From: Flaccisagitta enflata
Lineage: Eukaryota; Chaetognatha; Sagittoidea; Aphragmophora
DNA length: 64,000 bases
Assembly (NCBI GenBank): GCA_965153355.1
Contig: OZ231126.1
Coordinates: forward strand, 44,950,001 to 45,014,000
Reading direction: 5' to 3'
Shown: one piece after another, positions 25,210 to 37,390 of the stretch
How the letters are laid out: each line of letters opens with the position of its first letter
How positions within the stretch are numbered: position 1 is the first letter of the stretch
Made by a program: the position numbers and the translations under genes
The notes under the pieces: model-generated
Database searches by the model: none
What the model was told of the DNA's origin: nothing
What the model saw: only the letters and a program-made list of their open reading frames with translations

Positions 25210-25835
25210 CACTTTAAGAGTAGTCGCAAAAGCAACAGACGGTCAGCGGCACCTGTTCCCCTGTTTAAACAGCGCTAAAGTCAGTGGTGAAATAAGGCAA
25301 GACCCCAAAGTAATGATGACTCACGCCACCTACGGGGATTTTTTTACTTTTTCCTTCCTTCTTCTGTCCTCCTCTCCCCTTAACCAGCATCAAGGCCAAT
25401 CCCAGCCTGTCCAAATCCCAGCTAAAAACAAACCATCTCCTGACACTAAATCACTTTGGGATTCAAGGACGATTTGGGCCTCAGGCCTCAAGACCGGGAT
25501 TTGGGTCCCAGTGCCTGAGATTTAGCCACCCTGATATGATTTGGGCTCAAGGTTAGGGATATACCCATGCTGATTTAAATTTGGTTATGCTGGGATTTAG
25601 GCCTCTAAGGCTGATTTGGGCTTTGAGGCTAAGATCTGAGCCTAGAGATTAGGGACGGGATTTCCAAGGAGAGAGGAAAAATCCCTAATGTGAAAAATAG
25701 GTCATCGACCCTTTGAGCCGCTGCCCTGCGTCCTCCTCAACTTCAACCACAACCTACTTAGGCATGACACGGGTACCGCTGACCATCTAACGCTTTTACG
25801 ACTATTACGTTTTACTTTATCAGCGTTTACAGCGT
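25210..25835. mobile_element. F2 element with 3'-type ends on both sides
   Basis: The left part, GTCGCAAAAGC...GGTCAGCGGCACCTG, is the inverse of an F2 3' end. The right part, GAGCCGCTGCCCTGCG...GGGTACCGCTGACCATC, GCTTTTACGAC, is a forward F2 3' end. Between them lie GATTTGGGCCTCAGGC-type repeats. It may be two head-to-head copies or a rearranged one. Confidence 0.5.
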
Positions 25836-26525
25836 TTTTTTTCTTTACTGCCCTTGCCCTAATGCAAGAGTTCAGTTGAACCCTACTCTTACAGGCCGCC
25901 CACTAACGTTATTCCATCTACAATGGATGTAACTTCTTAGTCTGTTCAACTTGTTTCTTGTTATTACCTAAATGGTTTGAGAGTCCCTTGAAATCCGTAG
26001 GAGCGTGATTTAACTGTAGTCTTTTATTATCACTGCCCATATCCACCCGCCTTGGGTAGCCATGTATCTGGCCTTGGTTTCCCCGACAGGTTTCTTAAAA
26101 AATCCCATCATAATCATTTTACACCCCAGATATGCCCTTGAAGCTAATGCTACTATTTACAAACATAGGCAAGTCTTTACACCGTTAATTTTCCAGACCC
26201 CATCCTCAATATTTTCTTTGTCTTTTTTATGTGCACCCGTAAGAAGTCTGTCTGTCTGTCTATCTGTCACACAAACGTTAAAACCCTGCAAAACAGATGA
26301 TTCCGATGTCTTTCCTCATTCCCAATACCTTTCACGCCAATATCTTTCATTTTCCTTCAGTCATTCATTTATTTATGTATTGATGTATTATCTTTTTTAT
26401 TCATCGAAAAGGTCATTCATTCATTCTTAACCAGCGAGGCACACATATTGGTCATGACTTGACAAGCGACTTCACCTTGCTGTGTCGCTCAGTAGGTCGA
26501 TAGGTCGGTCCATTTGTCTGTCACA
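25836..26525. other. Non-coding with an F1 3' remnant
   Basis: CCACCCGCCTTGGGTAGCCA followed by TGTATCTGGCCTTGG at about 26046-26080 is an isolated F1 3' end. Nothing else recognised. Confidence 0.4.
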
Positions 26526-26661
26526 TTTTTAGGTGCGACAAAGCACCTCTATAACTGGCTGTGTCCGTTGTTTGGTTGGTTGGTCGGTAGGTTGGTTGGT
26601 TGGGTAACACATTCGTTCGACGATCCACACGTCGCACCTTATTAGCCTACTTGGCCTTGTT
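26526..26661 (+). mobile_element. F1 element, GGTGCGAC subtype
   Basis: 5' hairpin AGGTGCGACAAAGCACCT, a GGTTGGTTGGTCGG tract, then the complementary box GTCGCACCT, the hairpin GCCTACTTGGC and CTTGTT. Only 136 bp long, the most compact form of F1. Confidence 0.7.
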
Positions 26662-26893
26662 GAATTCCAAGCGGTTTTTGCATTGCTGCTCCTGCCAAAC
26701 TGTCTGCCGTGTATCTAGCCTAAGTTTGAGGGTATTTTTCTTTTTCCCTATGTTTTAAGAGGTCAAACGACCATTCAGGAGCAACAGAGAAGTGCAACTG
26801 GTGGCTGTTTATACGGTGAGAGGGACAGCGGCTCCAAAGGGACTGATGACCTTTGCTTGGGTTATGAAAAATCATGGAAAATAGCAGTCTCAG

Positions 26894-27159
26894 GGCGCGT
26901 TTCCAGCCACAGACAAGCATGTTTTGAACAGGCCACTGGTCGTTGTTACATTCGTTCGCCTTCGCACCACTCACTCTCTTCTGCATCAGTTCTGCACCGC
27001 TCTCCATTTGTTCACTCCAGCCCACGGGCTCGCCATCACTTTGCTCACTCACTTTAATAACTCCCTTGTGAGATGGTTGAAATTCATAAATATGTAATCA
27101 TACTGTAATTGCGTTCAATGGGAACAAACGGGTTTTTGGTCGTCAAAAGAAACACGCCC
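26894..27159. mobile_element. GGGCG-terminus MITE
   Basis: Ends GGCGCGTTTCCAG and the inverse of AAACACGCCC, flanked by TCAG on both sides (26890-26893 and 27160-27163). Internal CGCTCACTCACT-like sequence is shared with 31437-31697. Confidence 0.6.
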
Positions 27160-27224
27160 TCAGTCTTTAAAGTTGAGGTAAAGGCCTAAAGATGCGGCGA
27201 TGTACTACGTGTGGATAAAAATAT

Positions 27225-27676
27225 GCACCTATTTATTTATGGATAAAAAAGATATAAAAACCAAAACAATTTCAGCCAAAACATTTTTAAAGATTTTCAA
27301 AAATTTTTTTGATTCTAGACCAACTCCCAGATCTGTATCTCAAATCGTTTAGGAGCTAGAGCTCTGACAAAACAAGCACTATTTTGCTAAAATACATCTT
27401 TTACTTAGTGATTGCAAAACTGAAATGGAAATGTTTTCCTTTAAACTGTTGCCATTTCTAAACAAAAAAAGAAATACCAGATTGGCGCCAAATGAATGTG
27501 CATTTAAAGGGCTTTAAAACAATCTAAAATTTTACTTACTTATCTTAAGATTCAGCAGCAATATCAGCCATTTAAAAGTGCGTCTTTTTTCTAGATACGC
27601 GTGGTATATGAGAAGCAAAATTTAAATTGCCTGTCCACCCCTCAACTGGATTGCCGTGTATCCGGCCTTGTTTTTC
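27225..27676. mobile_element. hAT-like fragment plus F1 3' end
   Basis: 27225-27610 resembles the interior of the hAT-like element (10590-10930), for example the shared ctgtatctcaaa and gccatttctaaac strings. It ends at an F1 3' terminus, GCCGTGTATCCGGCCTTGTT, at about 27654-27674. Confidence 0.45.
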
Positions 27677-28044
27677 CTTAGTTTCATAGAAAAGCGAAGT
27701 TAGGCAAGTCAATGAATCAGAAAGAAATTGAGATTGATATCATAGTTGCAGAGTTGCGACTCTATAACAGGTTTTGTCAGTCCATCGATCTGTCAGGCTT
27801 TCTGTTGGTCTGTTTGTCCATCAATTGACCCATATTGATAGTCAAAAAGTGTAGAGATGAGCAACGTTACCCTGCCTGAGTATATGGGAATGGAAGGGGG
27901 TGTAAAAAGGGTTTATATGCCCCTGCCCACCCATCCACAATGATATTGTAAAGCCACATTATTTGTTTTGTTTAAAAATCCAGTCTCAAAATTCATTCAT
28001 TACTCATTAGTCCCACCAGAATAGAATGAATGAATGAATGAATG

Positions 28045-28197
28045 AACAAGGTCAGATACACGGCCAAAACCAGTCGCGGACGCAGGGTGGTCCGGGCGAG
28101 AATGCGTATTTTCAACTCGAGCGTGACGGACCACCCGACCGACCGACGACCGACAAATGGACAAGTTTTTATAGAGTCGCTTGTCCGCGACTAAAAA
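28045..28197 (-). mobile_element. F1 element, GTCGCGGAC subtype
   Basis: On the minus strand: CTTTTTAGTCGCGGACAAGC (hairpin AGTCGCGGACAAGCGACT), a GTCGGTCGG tract, the subterminal box GTCCGCGACT complementary to the 5' arm over 10 bases, then GGCCGTGTATCTGACCTTGTT-type terminus (21 bp incl. TTGTT, positions 28045-28065). Confidence 0.75.
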
Positions 28198-29019
28198 GTA
28201 AATGAACAAAACTAAAAATGAATGTGAATAGATAATTGAACAACTGCCCTGTGGTTACAATACTGTCATGACAGAAGCAAATGCTATTTCACGTTTTTTT
28301 GGGTTATGGACTAAATCGACAGACAAGCCTCTTATAGAGATTGAAAGACATGTGAAGAGGTAAAGAGGCTAAAAGATTTCAAAGTTCTACCCTATTGACC
28401 AAAAAAACTGTGGGAATCAATCTTAAGCAATGCAAAAGGTTAGTATGAAGGAAAACGCTTGGTTTGCCACTGTCATAGTCTTTCTCCTCTTCTTCCTCCT
28501 CCTCTTTCTCCTCTTCCTCCTGATTTACGTTTTTTTTTATTTTTCAAAACTTTTTTTAATTTTTAAAAACTTTTTTAATCTTCTCATCATAAACAGCAAT
28601 AGCTCAGTAGCAAGATATAAACCCAAAAGCCAATGAGACAACATTTTAGAAAAAAGAGGGATAAATGTTGAAAAAAGGCATTTTAAGGGATAAACCCACC
28701 AAAAAACAAGTGCAATGCGCCGACCCTTCTCATTATAAATGGATACCTTTTCATGTCTTTCCGATTTCATATGTTGCTCCTACATTGAAAACTTTCCGAG
28801 CATGGTAGTTTCAACTTTACACCTCCCTCTAGCATTATTGGCCCACCAAAATGTACTATCTCTATCCCTACCCGCCCATATGCCATTAGGGTTCCCGCTT
28901 TTCCGACCTTGTTATTGACGATGGAGCTAACCCTAGGACTGTCGAGGCGTGAACCAATGTTTGGAGGATCCCATGATCCCACGATGCGTTTTCAAGGGGG
29001 ATGAAAAAACGAAACCAGC
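28198..29019. other. Non-coding, no gene seen
   Basis: AT-rich. An F1-like 3' remnant (CCCATATGCCATTAGGG...CCTTGTT) lies at about 28872-28912. No other feature recognised. Confidence 0.4.
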
Positions 29020-29021
29020 TA

Positions 29022-30346
29022 CAGTACCTTCCGAGCAAACCCGGCTAAAACTGGAGGATTAATTTTTGTTACTTTAATTTCATTTCCTAAACTTCATTTT
29101 TTGTACAAAACTTAATTAAAAGATACCTAATTTAGGGGGTCTCGCTTGTACCAAATTTTTAAAGAAAAGTGAAAAGGTCAATATAAAACTTGTGTGTTAT
29201 GATGATTGACATGTATTATGAGGGAAAAGCTAGCAATTTGGTCAGAAAAAGCTAAAATGAGTAATCCCAAGGCTTGCTTACCTCGCATATATTCTCTCGA
29301 TAAAACCATTATTTTGAGGGTCTTTGCTAATGTTATTTGAGTTAAAGAACTTAATTTCTCTTTCAAGAAAACCAGTTTTTGCTGTCAACTCCTAAATAAT
29401 AGTGTCAAGTTTGGGAAAATCTATTTGATGCCTCCTATCAACCTGGTTGGGTCATTTTCAGGTCATTTTACCCATATGCAACGGCTCTGATAGCGATTTT
29501 CCTCCCCTCTCAACTCAGATATGATTAAGAGTGCACTTTGAAATGGTAGAAAAACATGTATACCTATCCTTAGACCTTTGTCAGCATCTACCTTTCACTC
29601 CTACATTCAATTGTTCCCACTTCCCCTCTGCTAGGGCAGCTGATCTTATGTCTTTTAACATGTGGTTACGACGCCTTTCTAATAGAAGTCGCCCAAGGCC
29701 AGTCTTAAAACGCGCGCTTTGGGATTAGTCATTTGTTACAAAAATAGGTCCTTATGAGTTGGAACCAATAGAGCAAAGGTCAATTATCAGTTACTATGTT
29801 TATCTTATAATTCTTCAGCTTTAGTACTTCACTGTGATTCTGCTTCACCTGAACATATTTGCTGGTCAAAATAACTGCGGAAATCGTGCGCATGAGTACA
29901 CAACATTGAATGCTGTATTCCAGACCATTGATTTGACAAAAATTTTGATTATCCTAGACTCATAAGAATAGCTCAGTCAGATAATTATTTCAGATTTTAC
30001 AGCCATTTAAAATTTTTAAGGACAATTGTCTCAAAATGATTTAGGACAATTGTCCTTAAAAACTTTAAATGGCCATAAAATCTGAATTAATTGTCTGACT
30101 GACCTGTTCTTGTAGTCTAGAACAGATGAAATTTTCTGCCGAATCCAATGGTCTGGGTTAGAACACTCAATATTGATGTCTTTATGCACTTTGATTTTAC
30201 GAGTTATTTTTTTTAACAGCCAAATATGTTCAAGGAATTGAATATCTTTTAATTAAGTTTGATGCAAAAAATGAAGTTTGGGAAATGAAATTAAAGTTAC
30301 AAAAAATAATCCTCCAGTTTTAACCGGGTTTGCTCGGAAGGTACTG
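29022..30346. mobile_element. TA-flanked TIR element, 1.3 kb, non-autonomous
   Basis: Ends CAGTACCTTCCGAGCAAACC and its inverse, flanked by TA (29020-29021 and 30347-30348). The inverted similarity continues for about 75 bp with indels (ctaaaactggaggattaa / aataatcctccagtttta). No transposase frame. The CAGT start with TA duplication suggests a Tc1/mariner-type non-autonomous element. It contains an internal palindrome at about 29915-30160. Confidence 0.7.
29915..30160. repeat. Large internal palindrome
   Basis: Two arms of about 105 bp (ccagaccattgatt... and ...ccaatggtctgg) are imperfect inverse copies, centred near 30035, with the core aaggacaattgtc/gacaattgtcctt. Possibly a MITE inserted into the larger TIR element. 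Confidence 0.6.
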
Positions 30347-30403
30347 TATGTGTTTCAGTCACTTTGTATGCACTCTCAAAGAAAAAAAAATTGGGGGATA
30401 ACC

Positions 30404-30607
30404 AAACAAGGCCAGATACACGGCTACCCCAGTCGCCATAATTTAGGTCAGTGGAACATTTGGGCAGGAGCAAAAAGGCCGAAACCCCCATTAAAGCCAA
30501 AAAAGTAAAGTGGACGGATGGATGGACGGACGGATGGACGGATGGACGGACGGACAGACGGATGGACAAAGCGGGATGTAGAGTCGCGTAGCACGCAACT
30601 AAAAAAA
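30404..30607 (-). mobile_element. F1 element, GTCGCGTGC subtype
   Basis: On the minus strand: TTTTTTAGTTGCGTGCTACG (hairpin with one mismatch), CTCTACATCCCGCTTTGTCC, a GTCC/ATCC microsatellite, CACTTTACTTTTTTGG, the GCCGTGTATCTGGC hairpin (one G.T pair) and CTTGTT. Confidence 0.7.
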
Positions 30608-30744
30608 ATATATAATTAGTTTCAGATGAAAAGAGTGAGGACGTCAAGATCACGAGGCTGCGATTGTTTATAAATTCAACCACTGAGAACGATACGTAAT
30701 TCGATATTTTCTGGTATGAGTAGCTGAGTTGCTTACATATACGA

Positions 30745-30748
<4 letters not shown>

Positions 30749-30834
<86 letters not shown>
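30749..30834. repeat. (CA)n microsatellite
   Basis: Perfect CA tract of about 86 bp. Confidence 0.98.
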
Positions 30835-30836
<2 letters not shown>

Positions 30837-31436
30837 TTGGCACAAACCGGTGCCTATGGCAATAGTATGGCATCATTCACCCAGCCCAAATGATTTATCT
30901 CTACCCCCTCTCTGACCATATGCCATCAGGGTAGCCACGTTGTGTTGGCCATATCGTTGACTAGGCCTATGCATAGGCCAAGGCATGGATAAATGCTTAG
31001 TGCTATAGTGGATCCCATGATACATCGTGAAGGGGTATGGAAAATTGAAGCCAGGTTCAGGTAAAGGGGTTCTGTCACTATTTTATGCGTATTTATGCGT
31101 TCTCACATCAAAGCAAGTAAAGCGGTGTTACAATAACATCCCGGAGGAGTTGACAGGGGTGCACATTTTTTACACTCTTTACGGACTGGCATACCAACGG
31201 AGGGACCAACATGATGGACAGAAGGACAAAGCCCCAAGAAAACCTCCAAAAAACTAACCCAGCAATTTTTGGCCTGTTGGGCTTGTTTCTTTTATGCAGA
31301 TAATGATGCGTTTATTTGCTGTAACAAAACAGGAATCAAAGAAATGTTGCGCTGTTTCAAAAAAAATCTATATAAGGGTAAACCCGGGATAAAACTGAGA
31401 CAAATGTAGTTATGCTGATTGACTTCTTACTCTTAG

Positions 31437-31697
31437 GGGGCGTTTCTAGTCACAGACAGTCGCATCTTTAATGGGCCACTTGGTCGCTCGCTACGTTCGT
31501 TCGCTTGCACCACTCCGCTCACTTGCTCCGCAGGGCTCTGCTTTGCAATGCTCGCTTCACTCACTCCCTCCGCTCATTCATGTCGCTCACTCACTCCGCT
31601 CATTCAATTTGCTCACTCTCTCGCAGGAGGATTGAAATTCATGTGTTTATGCTTCACGTGAAGAAACACGTTTTTGACGGTCACTAGAAACACGCCC
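31437..31697. mobile_element. GGGCG-terminus MITE
   Basis: Ends GGGGCGTTTCTAGTCAC and the inverse of GTCACTAGAAACACGCCC, flanked by TTAG on both sides (31433-31436 and 31698-31701). Interior rich in CGCTCACTCACTCC. Sister of 26894-27159. Confidence 0.65.
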
Positions 31698-31807
31698 TTA
31701 GTCCCGTGCATGCGACTCAACAACCCTCTTTGTCCACCCGAATTTTTTCTGTTGCGTGCTACGTGACTCTACTCTCGGCTTTGTCCAATGCATTGGTTAC
31801 ACTTTAC

Positions 31808-32527
31808 TTTTTTTAGTCGCGTGCTACGCGACTCTATACCCCGCTATGTCCTTCCGTCCATCCATCGGTCGATGAGTCCCGTTTTTGGGCAGCGGCTCCA
31901 AAGGGCCAATGTCCTGTAGGAGACAGGGGTGAATTTCCGTACATCCGTCCGTCTGTCCGTCCATACCCTCCCCGGCCTCTCAGGCCCAAATCTGGCTCTT
32001 TCAGGCATGCAGTCAGGCCTAAGAGGCCCAAATCAACCCTCTCAAACCTAAAATCTCTTCTCTCAGGTTCAAGATTTGCTCTCTCAGGTTCAAAATTTTC
32101 TCTCTCAGATCCAAAATAAGCCGTCTTAGGCCCAAAATCAGCCCTCTGTAGCCCAAAATCAGCCCTCATAGACTATAAATCAACCCTGTGGCTTGGAATA
32201 AGCCCTATGAGGCCTCAAATTTGCCCTCTCAAGCCTAAATTCTGACCCTTCATGATGGATGGACGTAAAGAAATTCACCCCTATGTCCTACAGGACATCG
32301 GCCCTTTGGGGCCGCTGCCCTGCTCTTACTTCACTTCTTCAGCTGATCACTCCAAGCAGGGCATTGGGTACTGCTGACCATGCGCAATCCTTGGATGACT
32401 TGTTACTATTTCGGCGGTTTTGAGCATTTTGACCTCACTGCTCCTGCCCAAATGCCCCAGTGACCTTCTCCATCACTGCCCCTGCACACCTGCACGCGAC
32501 TAGGGTAGCCGCGTATCTGTTCAGTTT
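31808..32527 (+). mobile_element. F1 element interrupted by an F2 element
   Basis: The 5' part, TTTTTTAGTCGCGTGCTACG with hairpin AGTCGCGTGCTACGCGACT, is at 31808-31880. The 3' part, GACCTCACTGCTCCTGCCCA...GCACGCGACTAGGGTAGCCG, is at 32430-32527. Between them sits the F2 element 31886-32411. A truncated F1 5' end also lies just upstream (31745-31806). Confidence 0.65.
31886..32411 (+). mobile_element. F2 Helentron-like element
   Basis: Starts TTTTGGGCAGCGGCTCCAAA, GGCCAATGTCCTGTAGGAGA. The inverse, CCTACAGGACATCGGCCC, followed by TTTGGGGCCGCTGCCC, is at about 32290-32322. It ends AGCAGGGCATTGGGTACTGC, TGACCA. The centre consists of degenerate AGGCCCAAATC repeats. Nested in F1. Confidence 0.7.
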
Positions 32528-33180
32528 TGCAGTCTTTGGCCTTACTGGTACTGCCCACGACTTGTGCTCTAAATGGGGCTTGGTATGTACATAGGTCTGT
32601 TGGTTCATCTGCAATGCATATTTTTGTTGTGCCCCTTCTCAGTCAATGATGATAATGTAAGCCCTTATGTTAGCCCGTCTGTCCGTCATCATTGGTCTCT
32701 CTGGCAGAAACATTTTCAGGGCCACTGTAACATGCGTATTAACTAGTCAGTGAGGGTTCACAAGGCCCTCTTCCATTTATTTCAGTTTGGGTATAGTGAG
32801 GGATATTGTTCCACTTTTCATAACATGCTCAACTCCCCCCCCCCCCCACCCCGTGCGATCGAAGACCACCCCCACCTTTTGTCCATTGCAGCTTTAGTCA
32901 CAGACTCTATAATATGATTTGTCCGTTGGTCTGTTAGTCCATTGGTCCATTTGTCAATGTGGCTGACTGTCCATCAGAGATTAGGTATCGAGATCCGGCA
33001 ATCCGTGTAACGGATAGGATATATGGGATAACGGATAATGGGTAAATCACCATGAAAACCGATCGTTCCTCTTCCTCCTCTTCCTCCTCCTCCTCCTCTT
33101 CTTCTTCCTCCTCTCCCTTCTCTTTTATTCTTCCAAGATTCTTTGTTTCTTTAATTCGATCTTATACCGCTTTTGGTGTG
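32528..33180. other. Non-coding, no gene seen
   Basis: Contains a poly-C run (about 32837-32850), an F1-like 5' remnant (tagtcacagactctataata at about 32891) and a short TCC-rich tract. Nothing coding. Confidence 0.4.
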
Positions 33181-33181
33181 T

Positions 33182-33220
<39 letters not shown>

Positions 33221-33385
33221 AGCTGGGCATGATAGGTGGAACAATATCTCTACCCTAACTGAAATGAATAGAAGAGGGCCTTGTATACTAAGTGTAGTAA
33301 CTATAGAAAGTATAGTAAGAATAGTAAGAATAGTAAGAATAGCAAAAATAGTAAAAATAGTAAGTATAGTAAGTATAGTGGTAAT
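33181..33385. repeat. (CT)n and AGTAAGAAT minisatellite
   Basis: CT tract at 33181-33217, then about 9-bp AGTAAGAAT/AGTAAGTAT repeats at 33297-33380. 33386-34140 is non-coding with a C13/A12 run at about 33823-33847. Confidence 0.85.
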
Positions 33386-34141
33386 GCTGTCCATCTTTCA
33401 TAACGAGGATTTCCATGAGTCAAATGCAATGAACCTTTTACAAAATCTATTCCTTTTACTTAGATACTGTGTAACTTTATATAAATAATGTCTAGTTATT
33501 AAGGGATAACGACCTTAGCATAAAATGGCGGATTTTTACCATATAACGACATCATAACGGCCGACCACTGACGCTCAGTAACGCTAATCTCTGCTGTCCA
33601 TCTAGCCATCTATCGGTAATGCATTTCCGCCCCTTCCTCTGTATGTGGGGTGGAGTGAGGGCATGTACGCCCTGCTCACATGTATAATATTGCCTAATAT
33701 TGTCACACCGCGTTACTAGTTACAACTACTTATGACTACTAACTATTTTTCTTTCTTCCTCAGATTTGGATTGGGCCGCTTGGCGTTGGCTTCATTTCGA
33801 ATACGAATTTGTGACTATTCACCACCCCCCCCCCCAAAAAAAAAAAGCCAAAAAATCTTGCTGAAATTGGCATCGCTATTTGACGTTATTCTGAAGTTAC
33901 TGAACTGAATTTTCTTGGGAGCCTAAGACTAATGGATGATATTTGCAAAAGAGAATATTCTTTGAGAGTTAATCAATTGTCAATAAAGACAGAGTAATAC
34001 GTAGATGTGTGATATGTTTCAGTGATTGATATCTCATTGATTTGAGTCTCATGAACAAATAAATGCCTTTCTATTGTGCCACAAATTTTCTGCCGCGCCC
34101 CTCTACTATCTGTCATCTCCCCCTCCTTTACATATGCGGCT

Positions 34142-34539
<398 letters not shown>

Positions 34540-34924
34540 AAGAGGCTGAGGCACGAGGCTTATTTGTGGCCATTGCCCAATAAGGGTTCGCTTGTGGGTG
34601 GGCAGGGGCAGTGATGTTGGTGGGCAAGGGCAGTAATGTGAGAGGGCAAGGGCAGTAATGTGGGAGGGCAGCTACGTCGGAGCTGTTGTGCGGGTGACCA
34701 TGGCTGCAATGTTCAGAAATCAATAATTCAACCGTTTCTGCGCCATCCAGGATTTTTTCCGCTCTTCAGCCATGAGGGCAAAAACAAAGATTGATTTTTT
34801 AAAAATACTATTCACTATCGCAGAGGGCAAACAGATACTGTTTTGAACACAGCAACTCATGACCTTATAACTGAATTTTTTTAAGGGAAATTTAAGAAAA
34901 AAATGGTTGACCGTCATGGTGGTC

Positions 34925-35030
34925 TTAAGTGCAAAACCAGTCTGGAATTCGAACTTGAAACCTTCGACTAAATAAACTGATCAAGATAAACCTGAAGTCA
35001 AATGAGTTAACCACTAGACCAATTCCAGAA
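34925..35030 (-). tRNA. tRNA-like sequence on minus strand
   Basis: Reading the minus strand: TCTGGAATTGGTCTAGTGGT (A-box-like, TGGTCTAGTGG), then about 50 bases later GGTTTCAAGTTCGAATTCCA (B-box-like). The 7-base ends TCTGGAA and TTCCAGA pair perfectly, but a consistent T arm and anticodon arm cannot be drawn. Probably a tRNA pseudogene or tRNA-derived SINE head. Confidence 0.3.
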
Positions 35031-35670
35031 TCTGATTCAACCAAGCAAATTTGATTAAGTAAATTCAAAAGAATTTTCTATTAACAGAGCTGCCATACCC
35101 CATCATCAACCCTATAGGACATAAGCATTATACACACATAGTTTCATTCGATTTGCTCAAATGATAATTAGGATATGAGGACCCCCGTATTTCCAAGTAT
35201 AGACGACATCTACTGTATCCGTCTATTTGTCAGTCGGCCGATGTGTCTCCTTCTACCGCTAACATTCAAAACACTTGTGACTTGACATTGTAAGATTTGC
35301 CATCAAATCTGAAAATGCAACGTTTTCCAGAACGCAAGGATCTATTTGTTTTGAATTTCTTTTCTGATTTTTGAAAATAATTCCCTGTTTCCTCTTCATC
35401 AGTTTTTGGTTTTGATTTCTGCGTTGAAATCGTCCTTTAGGAAATTTCCTTTCATTATGCCAAAAAGGAAAGGAGGAAGCAGAAAAGAAAAAAAAAACTT
35501 TTGTTTTTGCCTTCAATTTGAGATGATTACGCTCCTCACTCTCTCTCTCTCTCTCTCTCTCCATTTCTTGATTATTCCTCGAAAGTCTTAGTTAAGGATT
35601 TCCAAATGAGGGAAAGAAAAAGAGGAAAGGAAGGAACAAAGTGACTGAAAAAAGAAAGAAGAGAGGAAGA

Positions 35671-36565
<895 letters not shown>

Positions 36566-37390
36566 CTCCTTTCATGCGTTCAGCTGGGTTAAAAGGTGGT
36601 GATCAGGTTTCCATAACCATTCTCAGTTGTGCAGGGACAGCGGGGCAAAGGTTCACTCAGGTTGTATGGGCAGGGACAGAGAGTCAGTGATGTGTAAAAC
36701 GCCCCAAAATGGAGTATTATTCATGGACGTGGGCATACACACAAACGGACCGATTGAACAAAAACTTATTCTAACTTCAGGAGTCGTCGTGGCAGAGATA
36801 AACACATCGGTTATCATGGCTTACCACATGATGTTCATTAGAAAAGTCTTATGAGTGATGGAGCTTGGTAAGGGTGCAATTAGGTGCAATGAATAATCAT
36901 TACATTGATGGAGAGCCAGAACTTGTTGGTTACCAGTATACAATTTAGCCTATCCACTGGATAGTATCCAGTATCCTGGTTTGGAATCTATTCAGACTTT
37001 TCGCCTGTGACGTGACTTATTGTGTATTGGCTATATTTCTCAAGACTCATACTTCTGAATTCCATTACCAGGCTCCGCAAACTTCACTATGTCATACCCC
37101 AAACTACCGCATCCTTCAATCGGCAAAAACCTAACCGCAGAATTATGACGCAGCAAAAAATTTTCACTTTTATTTTGTAACTCTCTTATTCGCTTCATTT
37201 TTGTCTCGAAGGCATCTTTCCGAAACTTTCATTTTTCTCCCAAAAAATGACACCAGAGGTGAATTGAGACAAAGGAAAGAGGGAGCAATTTTCCGAAATT
37301 TCTTGTTTCTTCTTGTATTGCCTCGTTTCCTTTTCCCCATATCTTTACTCCCACTACGCCCTAATGTTCACCCAAGCCTTTAGCTGTGTG

